A stretch of DNA of 21,652 nucleotides from UBA11524 sp964542315 (GTDB lineage: Bacteria; Bacillota; Clostridia; Christensenellales; Aristaeellaceae). Made by a program: the position numbers and the translations under genes. Below the pieces are notes generated by a model. The model saw only the letters and a list, made by a program, of their open reading frames with translations. It made no database searches and was not told the DNA's origin. The stretch covers positions 1-21,652 of the forward strand of contig CAZIUA010000045.1 in assembly GCA_964542315.1 (NCBI GenBank), in the 5' to 3' direction. Each line of letters opens with the position of its first letter. Positions within the stretch are counted from its first letter, which is position 1. Shown in pieces: positions 15,032 to 21,652 of the stretch.

Positions 15032-15047
15032 GCGAACATCATTTCGC
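15032..15047. promoter_or_regulatory. Inverted repeat between the divergent murC and methyltransferase promoters
   Basis: GCGAA (15032-15036) and TTCGC (15043-15047) form a perfect 5-bp dyad with a six-base centre. It lies directly beside the murC -35 box and 7 bp from the methyltransferase -35 box. It is placed like an operator, but short dyads occur by chance. Confidence 0.3.
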
Positions 15048-15054
15048 GTGTGCA

Positions 15055-15083
15055 TTGACTTTCGGGAATGTGTGCGCTACAAT
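15055..15083 (+). promoter_or_regulatory. Sigma-A promoter of the SAM methyltransferase gene
   Basis: TTGACT (15055-15060), a 17-bp spacer and TACAAT (15078-15083). The start codon is about 30 bp downstream, so the leader is very short. Confidence 0.85.
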
Positions 15084-15112
15084 GGAGCAAAAGCGCGCAA
15101 GGAGGCCATCCA

Positions 15113-15880
15113 ATGAGCATTGCAGATCAGAAGGTCGTCGAACGACAGTACGCCAGCAGCGCACGCCTGGAAACGCGGATCGGCATTCATGAGAAGTACA
15201 GCCGCAACAAGCAGCCCTTCGGCGACTGGGTCAGTGCGCATTACGCCCTTCAGCCGGGCGAAAAGGTGCTTGAACTGGGTTGCGGCACGGGCAGCATGTG
15301 GCAGCATGTCGTTCTGCCCGAAGGATGTCATGTGACGCTGACGGATCTTTCCGCCGGCATGCTGGAAACGGCCCGGAAGAACACCGCGCATCTGTCAGCA
15401 GACTATGCCGTGTGTGATGCCATGGCGCTCCCCTATGCGGATAAAGCCTTCGACGTGGTCATTGCCAACATGATGCTGTATCATGTACCGGATATCGCAG
15501 CGGCCTTGCGCGAGATCCGCCGTGTGCTGAAAGCTGAGGGACGCTTCTATGCGGCGACCTTCGGTGAGCATGGCGTGACGGAATGCGTGCTGGACATGCT
15601 CAAATTGCCGTGCACGGTGAACCACAGATTCACGCTGCAAAACGGCGGAGCTCAGCTGTCCGCCTTCTTTTCGCAGATCGAGCGCGATGACCGTGAGGAT
15701 GCACTGGATATGACCGATCCTGACGACCTCATTGCGTATCTGCGCTCCTTGGCAGGAATGACCGTGTTGGCTGATGTTCCGGATGATGTACTGCGCAGCG
15801 AATTCGTCCGCCGAATGAAGGACGGCATTCTTTCCCTGCCCAAGGAATACGGCATGTTCATCGCCCGCGGACGCCTCTGA
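15113..15880 (+). CDS. Class I SAM-dependent methyltransferase, substrate unknown
   Basis: A 255-residue cytoplasmic methyltransferase of the UbiE/type-11 class. Motif I is VLELGCGTGS (52-61). The next acidic strand is LTDLSAGMLETARKN (76-90), motif II CDAMALPYADKAFDVVIANM (about 102-121), and motif III LREIRRVLKAEGRFY. The N-terminus (about 8-35) is rich in Arg, Tyr and Ser. The C-terminal region after 160 is variable, as in small-molecule methyltransferases. The start at 15113 is set by AAGGAGG seven bases upstream; a frame opening at 15068 would begin inside the promoter. It is transcribed alone, divergently from murC. Its substrate cannot be inferred. Confidence 0.88.
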   Translation: MSIADQKVVERQYASSARLETRIGIHEKYSRNKQPFGDWVSAHYALQPGEKVLELGCGTGSMWQHVVLPEGCHVTLTDLSAGMLETARKNTAHLSADYAVCDAMALPYADKAFDVVIANMMLYHVPDIAAALREIRRVLKAEGRFYAATFGEHGVTECVLDMLKLPCTVNHRFTLQNGGAQLSAFFSQIERDDREDALDMTDPDDLIAYLRSLAGMTVLADVPDDVLRSEFVRRMKDGILSLPKEYGMFIARGRL

Positions 15881-15923
15881 GCAGGAAAAGCACGAACTTT
15901 GCAAAAAAAGAGCCGCAGCATGC

Positions 15924-15952
15924 TTGACAAACGGTTTTCTTTCAATTATATT
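15924..15952 (+). promoter_or_regulatory. Strong sigma-A promoter of the ACT-UPF0210-obg unit
   Basis: A perfect TTGACA (15924-15929), a 17-bp spacer and TATATT (15947-15952). The expected start of transcription is near 15959, giving a leader of about 60 bases. Confidence 0.88.
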
Positions 15953-15961
15953 GTTATTTTG

Positions 15962-16003
15962 GTATGGTATGTCCATACTGGATTTGCTTCACCGACCATC
16001 CAG
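15962..16003 (+). promoter_or_regulatory. Two adjoining hairpins in the leader of the ACT-domain gene
   Basis: GTATGG (15962-15967) pairs with CCATAC (15973-15978) around a five-base loop. CTGGAT (15978-15983) pairs with ATCCAG (15998-16003) around 14 bases. The two share one base. The second ends two bases before the GAGGAGG ribosome site (16006-16012), so it could influence translation. No known riboswitch class is recognisable, and the first hairpin could equally be a DNA operator just downstream of the -10 box. Confidence 0.4.
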
Positions 16004-16019
16004 TTGAGGAGGAATACAT

Positions 16020-16292
16020 ATGACCAAGGCGCTTATTTCCGTCACCGGTCTGGACACGACCGGCATCATCGCCAGCGTCGCCACCAAGCTCGCTGACATG
16101 AACATCAACATTCTCGAGATCTCCCAGACCATCCTGTCCGGCTGCTTCACCATGATGATGGTGGTCGATCTGGACGGCTCCGATCTGGACTACGCCGCCA
16201 TCGATGCGGCCTTTGAGCCGATCCGCCAGGATAAGGATCTGCATATCCACCTCCAGCGCATGGACATCTTTGACGCCATGCATCGAATCTGA
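16020..16292 (+). CDS. ACT-domain protein (UPF0237 type)
   Basis: A 90-residue protein that is a single ACT domain, a small ligand-binding fold that usually senses amino acids. The start MTKALISVTGLDTTGIIASV and the following ATKLADMNINILEISQTI show the ACT pattern (Gly in the first turn, D..GI, helix, then NI.I..I.QT). No enzymatic or DNA-binding domain is attached. A strong GAGGAGG site lies seven bases before the ATG. The UPF0210 gene starts 21 bp downstream. ACT (UPF0237) and UPF0210 genes commonly sit together in Firmicutes, and the ACT protein is likely a regulatory partner. The ligand is unknown. Confidence 0.9.
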   Translation: MTKALISVTGLDTTGIIASVATKLADMNINILEISQTILSGCFTMMMVVDLDGSDLDYAAIDAAFEPIRQDKDLHIHLQRMDIFDAMHRI

Positions 16293-16313
16293 GGCAAGGG
16301 AGGATACTGAATC

Positions 16314-17660
16314 ATGATCGAAACCGGCGAGATCCTCCAAACGATGCAGATGATCCAGGAGCAGAATTTCGACATCCGCACCATCACCCTGGGCATCAAT
16401 CTGCTGGACTGTGCTCATCCCTCCGCTGACGTGTGCGCCACCCGCGTCTACGACAAGATCTGCCTGATGGCCAAGGATCTGGTGAAGACCGGCGAGGACA
16501 TCGAGCGTGAGCTGGGGATTCCGATCGTCAACAAGCGCATTTCCGTCACCCCCATCAGCCTGATCTGCCAGGAGGATCCCCGTCCCATCGCCCGTGCGCT
16601 GGACAAGGCCGCACTTGAGATGGGCGTGAACTTTCTGGGCGGCTACAGCGCGCTGATGCACAAGGGTACGACCAAGGCAGACGAGCGTCTGCTGGAGTCC
16701 ATCCCCGAGGTGCTGGCCACGACCGAGCGTCTCTGCTCCTCCGTCAATGTCGGCAGCACCCGCGCAGGCATCAACATGAATGCCGTGCGCCAGATGGGTC
16801 AAATCATCCGCAAGACGGCCGAACTGACTGCCGATAACGACAGTCTGGGCTGCGCAAAGCTGGTGGTCTTCTGCAACGCGGTGGAGGACAATCCCTTCAT
16901 GGCCGGTGCTTTCTGCGGCGTCGGTGAGCCCGAATGCGCCATCAATGTGGGTGTGTCCGGCCCCGGCGTGGTCAAGACCGCTCTGGAAAAGGTCAAGGGC
17001 GAGCCCTTCGACGTGGTGGCCGAGACCATCAAGCGCACTGCCTTCAAGATCACCCGTGTGGGCCAGCTGGTCGCCCGCGAGGCCTCCCAGCGGCTGAATA
17101 TCCCCTTCGGCATTGTGGACCTGTCCCTCGCGCCCACCCCTGCGCGCGGCGACTCCGTGGCCCATGTGCTGACCGAGATGGGTCTGGAGATGGCTGGCGC
17201 ACCCGGCACGACCGCTGCGCTGGCGCTGCTCAACGATGCCGTGAAGAAGGGCGGCGTGATGGCCTCCAACCATGTGGGCGGCCTATCCGGCGCCTTCATC
17301 CCTGTCAGCGAGGATATCGGCATGATCGAGGCTGCGGCCGCGGGTCAGCTGACGCTGGAAAAGCTGGAAGCGATGACCTGCGTGTGCTCCGTCGGTCTGG
17401 ACATGATTGCCATCCCTGGCGATACCAGCGCGGAGACCATTTCCGGCATCATCGCGGATGAAGCCGCCATCGGCATGGTCAACTCCAAGACCACTGCGGT
17501 GCGCGTCATCCCCGCCATCGGCAAGAAGGCCGGCGACACGGTCGAATTCGGCGGTCTGCTGGGCTATGCCCCCGTCATGCCCGTCAACCGCTGCTCGAAT
17601 GCTGAATTCATCGCTCGCGGCGGACGCATCCCTGCGCCCCTGCAGAGCCTCAAGAACTGA
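16314..17660 (+). CDS. UPF0210 (DUF711, PFL-like fold) family protein
   Basis: A conserved protein of 448 residues. Its length, its start (MIETGEILQTMQMIQEQNFD) and the segments ITLGINLLDC, DVCATRVYDKICLMAKDL and NKRISVTPISLI identify the UPF0210/DUF711 family. From memory, structural work on a pneumococcal member suggested a fold like pyruvate formate-lyase, which is why database names say 'PFL family'. I see no glycyl-radical motif, so radical chemistry should not be assumed. The protein has no membrane segment. GGGAGG lies a little upstream of the ATG. It follows the ACT gene by 21 bp and precedes obg by 37 bp. Function is unknown; ACT control by an amino acid is plausible. Confidence 0.92.
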   Translation: MIETGEILQTMQMIQEQNFDIRTITLGINLLDCAHPSADVCATRVYDKICLMAKDLVKTGEDIERELGIPIVNKRISVTPISLICQEDPRPIARALDKAALEMGVNFLGGYSALMHKGTTKADERLLESIPEVLATTERLCSSVNVGSTRAGINMNAVRQMGQIIRKTAELTADNDSLGCAKLVVFCNAVEDNPFMAGAFCGVGEPECAINVGVSGPGVVKTALEKVKGEPFDVVAETIKRTAFKITRVGQLVAREASQRLNIPFGIVDLSLAPTPARGDSVAHVLTEMGLEMAGAPGTTAALALLNDAVKKGGVMASNHVGGLSGAFIPVSEDIGMIEAAAAGQLTLEKLEAMTCVCSVGLDMIAIPGDTSAETISGIIADEAAIGMVNSKTTAVRVIPAIGKKAGDTVEFGGLLGYAPVMPVNRCSNAEFIARGGRIPAPLQSLKN

Positions 17661-17697
17661 TTTCCTAAACGATCCCTATCGGAGGTAACAAACCCAA

Positions 17698-18972
17698 ATG
17701 GGCAATTTCGTAGATCATGTCAAAATCACCTGCAAGGCCGGTAACGGCGGCAACGGCAGCCTGAGCTTCCACCGCGAGAAGTTCGTGCAGGCCGGCGGCC
17801 CTGACGGCGGTGACGGCGGCAACGGCGGCGACATCTGCTTCTATGCCGACCCGAACATGCACACCCTGCTGGATTTCCGCTTCAACCGCAAGTTCCAGGC
17901 GGAAAACGGCACGGATGGCTCCGCGAACCGCTGCACCGGCAAGCGCGGCGAGAACCTGCTCATCAAGGTGCCCGTCGGCACGGTCATCCGCGATGAGGCG
18001 ACCAACGCCATCGTTGCGGATATGGATACCCCGCACGAGACGCGCACCGTCCTCAAGGGCGGCCGCGGCGGCTGGGGCAACAGCCATTTCGCCACGCCCA
18101 CGCGCCAGGCGCCCAATTTCGCCAAGCCCGGCACGAAGACCGAGATCCACACCTTCCACCTGGAGCTCAAGACCATCGCCGATGTCGGCCTGGTCGGCTA
18201 TCCCAATGTCGGCAAGTCCACCATCCTGTCCGTGGTGACGGCGGCGCGCCCGAAGATCGGCAACTACCACTTCACCACCCTGACGCCGAACCTGGGCATT
18301 GTCCGCCGCTACGGCAAGGACATCGTCCTAGCGGATATCCCCGGCCTGATCGAGGGTGCGGCGGAAGGCGCCGGTCTGGGCCATGACTTCCTGCGCCATG
18401 TTGAGCGCACCCGTCTGCTGATGCATGTGGTGGATATCGCAGGCAGCGAAGGCCGCGACCCCATCGAGGATTTCGATCAGATCAACCACGAGCTGGCCAA
18501 CTACGGCGAGCTGGCGGAGCGTCCGCAGATCGTAGTGTGCAACAAGGCTGACCTCCCCGATGCGGACGAGAACGTCCGCCGCATGCAGGAGCACCTGGCC
18601 GAGCTCGACCTCGATTACCCCATCTTCGTGGTGTCCGCCGCGACCCATCAGGGCTTTGATCCCCTGCTGGACAAGGCATCCGCCATGCTGGAGGAGCTTC
18701 CGCCCATCGTTCACTTCGTGGAGGAGGTCACCTTCGACGAGAAGCTCAAGGAGGAGCCCTTCAACGTCGTCTTTGACGGCGCGGTGTATGAGGTGGTCGG
18801 CAAGAGCATGGACAACCTCATTGAATCTGTCAACTTCGATGATGACGAGTCCATCGCGTGGTTCCACCGCACCCTGCGCCGCTGGGGCGTGATCGATGCC
18901 CTGCGCAAGAAGGGTGCCAAGGAAGGCGACACCGTCCGCATCGTCGATATGGAATTTGACTTTGTGGAGTAA
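17698..18972 (+). CDS. obg: GTPase Obg (ObgE/CgtA)
   Basis: An essential GTPase that binds the 50S ribosomal subunit, acts in its late assembly and links to the stringent response. The glycine-rich Obg domain (1-158) shows AGNGGNGSLSFHREK and GGPDGGDGGNGGD. The G domain has G1 GYPNVGKST (167-175), the switch I threonines in YHFTTLTP, G3 DIPGLIEGAAEG (213-224) and G4 NKAD (282-285). A C-terminal OCT domain (about 345-424) ends DTVRIVDMEFDF. The length of 424 residues is usual for Firmicutes. GGAGG lies about 12 bases before the ATG, a slightly long spacing. Obg often follows rplU-rpmA; here the ACT/UPF0210 pair takes that place. yhbY follows 30 bp downstream. Confidence 0.97.
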   Translation: MGNFVDHVKITCKAGNGGNGSLSFHREKFVQAGGPDGGDGGNGGDICFYADPNMHTLLDFRFNRKFQAENGTDGSANRCTGKRGENLLIKVPVGTVIRDEATNAIVADMDTPHETRTVLKGGRGGWGNSHFATPTRQAPNFAKPGTKTEIHTFHLELKTIADVGLVGYPNVGKSTILSVVTAARPKIGNYHFTTLTPNLGIVRRYGKDIVLADIPGLIEGAAEGAGLGHDFLRHVERTRLLMHVVDIAGSEGRDPIEDFDQINHELANYGELAERPQIVVCNKADLPDADENVRRMQEHLAELDLDYPIFVVSAATHQGFDPLLDKASAMLEELPPIVHFVEEVTFDEKLKEEPFNVVFDGAVYEVVGKSMDNLIESVNFDDDESIAWFHRTLRRWGVIDALRKKGAKEGDTVRIVDMEFDFVE

Positions 18973-19002
18973 ATCCACTGACACAATAGGAGAAATACAG
19001 CA

Positions 19003-19290
19003 ATGACCAGTAAACAGCGTGCATATCTGCGTTCCATGGCGAACACCATGGAAACCATCCTCTACGTTGGCAAGGACGGCATTGTCCCCGGCACGATCAA
19101 GCAGGCCAGCGATGCCCTCGAGGCGCGCGAGCTCATCAAGTGCGCCGTGCAGCAGGGCTGCCCGCTGACCGCCCGCGAGGCTGTCACCGAGCTTTGCGCT
19201 GCCCTGAATGCCGAGCCCGTGCAGTGCATCGGCCGCCGCTTCGTGATGTATCGTCCCAGCAGCGAAAATCCGCGCATCGTTCTGGAATAA
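19003..19290 (+). CDS. yhbY: YhbY-family RNA-binding protein (CRM domain)
   Basis: A 95-residue protein consisting of one CRM domain, an RNA-binding fold associated with pre-50S ribosomal particles. It begins MTSKQRAYLRSMAN, the usual YhbY opening, and contains the GxxG-type loop (VGKDGIVPGTI, 22-32), DALEARELIKCAV and the ending CIGRRFVMYRPS (74-85). A TAGGAG site lies ten bases before the ATG. It is coupled to obg, consistent with a shared role in large-subunit assembly. In many Firmicutes nadD follows, but here the transcript ends in a terminator. Confidence 0.95.
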   Translation: MTSKQRAYLRSMANTMETILYVGKDGIVPGTIKQASDALEARELIKCAVQQGCPLTAREAVTELCAALNAEPVQCIGRRFVMYRPSSENPRIVLE

Positions 19291-19368
19291 CCAGGGGCGC
19301 TGCAAGTCTCGTCGACCCTTGACCCATTTTGCGATTGGGTCGGTACATATTGCATACAATCCGCGCAT

Positions 19369-19427
19369 AAAAGTGGGATTCGTCTGCACGATCTCTGCAT
19401 CGGTGCTGTCACAGTCCCACTTTTTTT
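19369..19427 (+). terminator. Long branched-stem terminator after yhbY
   Basis: AAAAGTGGGA (19369-19378) pairs with TCCCACTTTT (19415-19424), and the T-run reaches 19427. Inside, GCACGAT (19386-19392) pairs with ATC-G-GTGC (19399-19406) with one bulged G, around a CTCTGC loop. The result is a two-tier hairpin much longer than the other terminators in the window. It lies 78 bp after yhbY. The bases between (19291-19368) hold a smaller hairpin, GACCCA/TGGGTC (19321-19341), and no gene I can support. Confidence 0.85.
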
Positions 19428-19460
19428 CATTCCTAATTCAAGCAGGAAGCAGGTGAAGCA

Positions 19461-19985
19461 ATGCATCATCACATTCTTGAAACTGAGCGTCTCATCCTTC
19501 GTCCGTTGCAGACGGATGACGCCGAGGCCGAATTCGTCTGGCTGTCCGACCCGGTGGTGAACCGCTACATGGCCTACAGCCTATACACCAATGTGGCGGA
19601 TGTGGTGAAGTGGCTGGAGTACGCCATCGCCTCTGACGATCTGCATTTTGGTTTTGTCCGCAAGAGCGACAACCTGCTGATCGGCGCGGGTTCGCTGCAT
19701 CTCCCGGCGGAAAAGTCCGGCGAATGCGAATTCGGCTACAACCTGCGACGCGACTGCTGGAATCAGGGTTATGCCACGGAGGCAGCCCGCGCGATGATCG
19801 ACCTGGCCCGCCGCGAATACGGCCTGCGCGTGTTCACTGCCGTCCATGCGGTGGACAATCCTGCATCCGGCCGCGTAATGGAGAAATGCGGCCTGCATTT
19901 TGACCATTTCGGCGAATACAGCCGTTTTGATGGCAGCGAGACCTTCCCCGCGAAGTACTGGAAGCTCGTGCTGCCGGAGGAATGA
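19461..19985 (+). CDS. GNAT-family N-acetyltransferase (RimJ/RimL type)
   Basis: A 174-residue acetyl-CoA-dependent acyltransferase. It starts LETERLILRPLQTDDAE (6-22), typical of the RimJ/RimL-like branch, which acetylates protein N-termini or small amines. The acetyl-CoA-binding motif A is WNQGYATEAARAMI (100-113), followed by NPASGRVMEKCGL near the end, the usual GNAT C-terminal helix. The substrate is unknown. The ribosome site is weak (CAGGTG five to six bases before the ATG). It lies 33 bp after the yhbY terminator, with no clear promoter of its own, so expression may depend on readthrough. Its stop overlaps the start region of the glycosylase gene. Confidence 0.85.
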   Translation: MHHHILETERLILRPLQTDDAEAEFVWLSDPVVNRYMAYSLYTNVADVVKWLEYAIASDDLHFGFVRKSDNLLIGAGSLHLPAEKSGECEFGYNLRRDCWNQGYATEAARAMIDLARREYGLRVFTAVHAVDNPASGRVMEKCGLHFDHFGEYSRFDGSETFPAKYWKLVLPEE

Positions 19986-19987
19986 TG

Positions 19988-20473
19988 ATGACAGCGCGCA
20001 TTGAACATCCTTTTCCGCCCGTGGTGGATGCGGACTGCCATGTGCTCATCCTCGGCAGCTTTCCGTCCGTCAAGTCCCGGGAGGATGGCTTCTTCTACGG
20101 GCATCCGCAGAATCGCTTCTGGAAGGTGCTGGCGACTGTTTTCAGCGAGCCGGTTCCGCAGGACATCCCTGCCAAGAAAGCGCTGCTATTGCGCCACCAC
20201 ATCGCCCTGTGGGATGTGATCACCTCCTGCGAGATCACCGGCTCCTCGGATGCATCGGTGAAGGCTGCGATCCCGGTGGACATCGCGCGCGTGACGCAAA
20301 ATGCGGTCATCTCTCGCGTGCTTTGCAATGGCGCACTGGCCGGGAAGCTCTATGCGCGCCATTTGGAATCGCAGGTTGGCATTCCGGCGGACATCCTGCC
20401 GTCCACCAGCCCGGCCAATGCCGCCTGGACGCTCGACCGGCTGATCTCCGCATGGGGATCCGCCCTGAAATGA
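19988..20473 (+). CDS. DNA-deoxyinosine (hypoxanthine-DNA) glycosylase, UDG superfamily family 6
   Basis: A 161-residue base-excision-repair enzyme expected to remove hypoxanthine (deaminated adenine) from DNA. It has VLILGSFPSVKSREDGFFYG (19-38) and GHPQNRFWKVL (38-48), whose Asn42 corresponds to the catalytic Asn of family 6 enzymes. The C-terminal motif STSPANA (139-145) binds the DNA backbone. The Gly-Ser-Phe-Pro opening and GHPxNxFW distinguish it from Ung-type uracil glycosylases. Three ATG codons occur in a row (19982, 19985, 19988). I chose the third because GGAGG ends seven bases before it, and the first two overlap the GNAT stop. It is cotranscribed with the GNAT gene and followed by a bidirectional terminator. 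Confidence 0.88.
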   Translation: MTARIEHPFPPVVDADCHVLILGSFPSVKSREDGFFYGHPQNRFWKVLATVFSEPVPQDIPAKKALLLRHHIALWDVITSCEITGSSDASVKAAIPVDIARVTQNAVISRVLCNGALAGKLYARHLESQVGIPADILPSTSPANAAWTLDRLISAWGSALK

Positions 20474-20501
20474 CCCGCAGCAACATGTTTCCATACGAAA
20501 A

Positions 20502-20545
20502 ACGCCAGGCGTATCGCTCCCTTACAGAGCCGATGCACCTGGCGT
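20502..20545. terminator. Bidirectional terminator between the glycosylase gene and glmM
   Basis: A 15-position stem with one mismatch pairs 20502-20516 (ACGCCAGGCGTATCG) with 20531-20545, including one G-T pair. On the minus strand it is followed by TTTTTCG, and on the plus strand by ATTTGTTT. It can end both convergent transcripts; the U-tract is better for glmM. Confidence 0.9.
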
Positions 20546-20572
20546 ATTTGTTTATCTCACCTTGTCGGCTGA

Positions 20573-21652
20573 TCAGACCGCATGTCCCTTTTCACGGATG
20601 ACCTTCACGATGCGCTCGCAGAGTTCGGCGCAAAGCTCGCTGCTTTCGGCCTCCACCATGACGCGGATGACCGGCTCCGTGCCGCTTTCGCGCACCAGCA
20701 CGCGGCCCGTGTCGCCCAGCTGATCCGCCACAGCCTGCACAGCGGCCTGCACATCCGCATCGCCGCGCGCCGCAGCCTTATCATGCACGCGGACGTTCAC
20801 CAGCTCCTGCGGATACAGCGTCAGTTCGCTGGCCAGCTGGTGCATGGTCTTCTTCTTGGCACACATGACCTCCATCATCTTCAGACTGGTCAGGATGCCG
20901 TCGCCCGTAGAGGCGTAATTGCGGAAGATGATGTGGCCGGACTGCTCGCCGCCGAACGCACAGTTGTTGTCCACCATGTACTCGTAGACGTACTTGTCGC
21001 CCACAGCCGTCTTGGCATACTGGATGCCTGCAGCCTCCAGCGCGCGGAACAGGCCGAAGTTGGACATGACGGTGGTCACGACGGTATTGCCCATCAGCTG
21101 GCCGCGATCGTGCATATGCTTGCCGTAGATATACATGATGTGGTCGCCGTTGACGACCTCGCCCGTTTCATCCACGCAGAGGCAGCGGTCGGTATCGCCG
21201 TCATACGCAAAGCCGACGTCGCAGTGGTGCTCCACCACATAGCGCTGCAGCCCTTCGATATGGGTGGAACCGCAGTCAGTATTGATGTTGAAACCATCCG
21301 GATCAGCGTTAATGACCTCCGTATGCGCGCCCAGGGCATCGAAGACTGCCTTGGCGATGTTCCAGGAGGCACCGTTGGCACAGTCCAGCGCGATCCGCTT
21401 GCCCTTGAAGGAATACAGCCCCAGGGAGATCAGGTAGCCGATATAGCGGTTGCGGCCGGAGACGTAGTCCACTGTGCGGCCGATGTGCTCGCGGGTGGCA
21501 AAAGGCACCTCCGTCAGCGTTTCGCCAAACACAGTGACGGAGCCGTCCAGATACTGTTCCACCAGGTCGATGGTCTCCTCATCCATCTTTTCGCCCTGGC
21601 CGTTGATGAGCTTGATGCCATTGTCAAAATAGGGGTTGTGGCTGGCGGAGAT
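20573..21652 (-). CDS. glmM: Phosphoglucosamine mutase, N-terminus outside the window
   Basis: GlmM interconverts glucosamine-6-P and glucosamine-1-P, a precursor of UDP-GlcNAc for the cell wall. The right edge cuts the gene: the first visible residues are ISASHNPYFDNGIKLIN, which include the active-site serine loop (SASHNP), so about 95-100 N-terminal residues are missing. The metal-binding loop reads DGDTDR (usually DGDADR), the sugar-binding segment GGEQSGHIIF and the phosphate-binding loop RESGTEPVIRVMVEA near the C-terminus. The last two favour GlmM over other hexose mutases. It ends 28 bp before the bidirectional terminator. Confidence 0.95.
   Translation of the reverse strand: MSASHNPYFDNGIKLINGQGEKMDEETIDLVEQYLDGSVTVFGETLTEVPFATREHIGRTVDYVSGRNRYIGYLISLGLYSFKGKRIALDCANGASWNIAKAVFDALGAHTEVINADPDGFNINTDCGSTHIEGLQRYVVEHHCDVGFAYDGDTDRCLCVDETGEVVNGDHIMYIYGKHMHDRGQLMGNTVVTTVMSNFGLFRALEAAGIQYAKTAVGDKYVYEYMVDNNCAFGGEQSGHIIFRNYASTGDGILTSLKMMEVMCAKKKTMHQLASELTLYPQELVNVRVHDKAAARGDADVQAAVQAVADQLGDTGRVLVRESGTEPVIRVMVEAESSELCAELCERIVKVIREKGHAV

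Noticed and set aside
15954..17273. A 439-codon open frame on the minus strand
   Set aside because: Antisense to the ACT and UPF0210 genes, whose families are recognisable. No ribosome site or family motif is seen.
19319..19360. TTGACC and TACAAT as a promoter for the GNAT gene
   Set aside because: The spacing is 30 bp, far from the 16-18 bp required, and the long terminator lies between this site and the gene.
1..21652. CRISPR arrays, insertion sequences, prophage, toxin-antitoxin or defence genes, tRNA and rRNA
   Set aside because: I looked on both strands for direct repeats with regular spacing, transposase or integrase motifs and tRNA-like folds, and saw none I could support.

Overview
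The window looks like a chromosomal segment from a high-GC member of the Bacillota (Firmicutes), most likely a Clostridia-type anaerobe. The reasons are strong AGGAGG-type ribosome binding sites, sigma-A-like promoters (TTGACA/TATAAT), many Rho-independent terminators, a lipoprotein signal with a lipobox, and Firmicutes-type families (ATP-dependent PEP carboxykinase, CdaR/PucR regulator, MsmX-type ATPase, YkvI, oligoendopeptidase F). The exact taxon cannot be read from the sequence. I see no mobile element, CRISPR array, prophage, tRNA or rRNA gene.

Layout. Positions 1-296 hold the 3' end of pckA (+). From about 366 to 15031 almost everything is on the minus strand. Reading upstream to downstream (right to left), murC and a cytidine-deaminase-like gene form a unit ending in a terminator at 13073-13108. 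Then comes a YkvI-type membrane gene whose reading frame is broken at an A5 run (12846-12850). Next is a tight six-gene operon: alr, 5-formyl-THF cyclo-ligase, an unknown membrane protein, rsmD, coaD and a long coiled-coil protein. It is followed by an isolated HlyD-like adaptor, a stand-alone sugar-ABC ATPase (MsmX/UgpC type) with its own promoter and terminator, a CdaR/PucR-type regulator with an S41 lipoprotein protease, oligoendopeptidase F, and a small acidic protein made of two diverged copies of one module.

From 15055 to 20473 genes are on the plus strand. A SAM methyltransferase is transcribed divergently from murC. An ACT-domain protein, a UPF0210 protein, the GTPase Obg and the RNA-binding protein YhbY follow as a second unit, ending in a long terminator hairpin at 19369-19427. 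A GNAT acetyltransferase overlapping a hypoxanthine-DNA glycosylase comes next. A bidirectional terminator (20502-20545) separates these from the minus-strand glmM, which is cut by the right edge.

Themes. Several genes supply cell-wall precursors (glmM for GlcN-1-P, alr for D-Ala, murC for the UDP-MurNAc-L-Ala step). Others serve ribosome maturation (rsmD, obg, yhbY), CoA and folate metabolism (coaD, 5-FCL) and peptide turnover (pepF, S41 protease). I found no convincing new multi-gene system. The most interesting leads are the internally duplicated small protein, the frameshifted YkvI gene, the coiled-coil and membrane proteins of unknown role in the alr-coaD operon, the HlyD adaptor without a transporter, and the structured leader before the ACT/UPF0210/obg unit.
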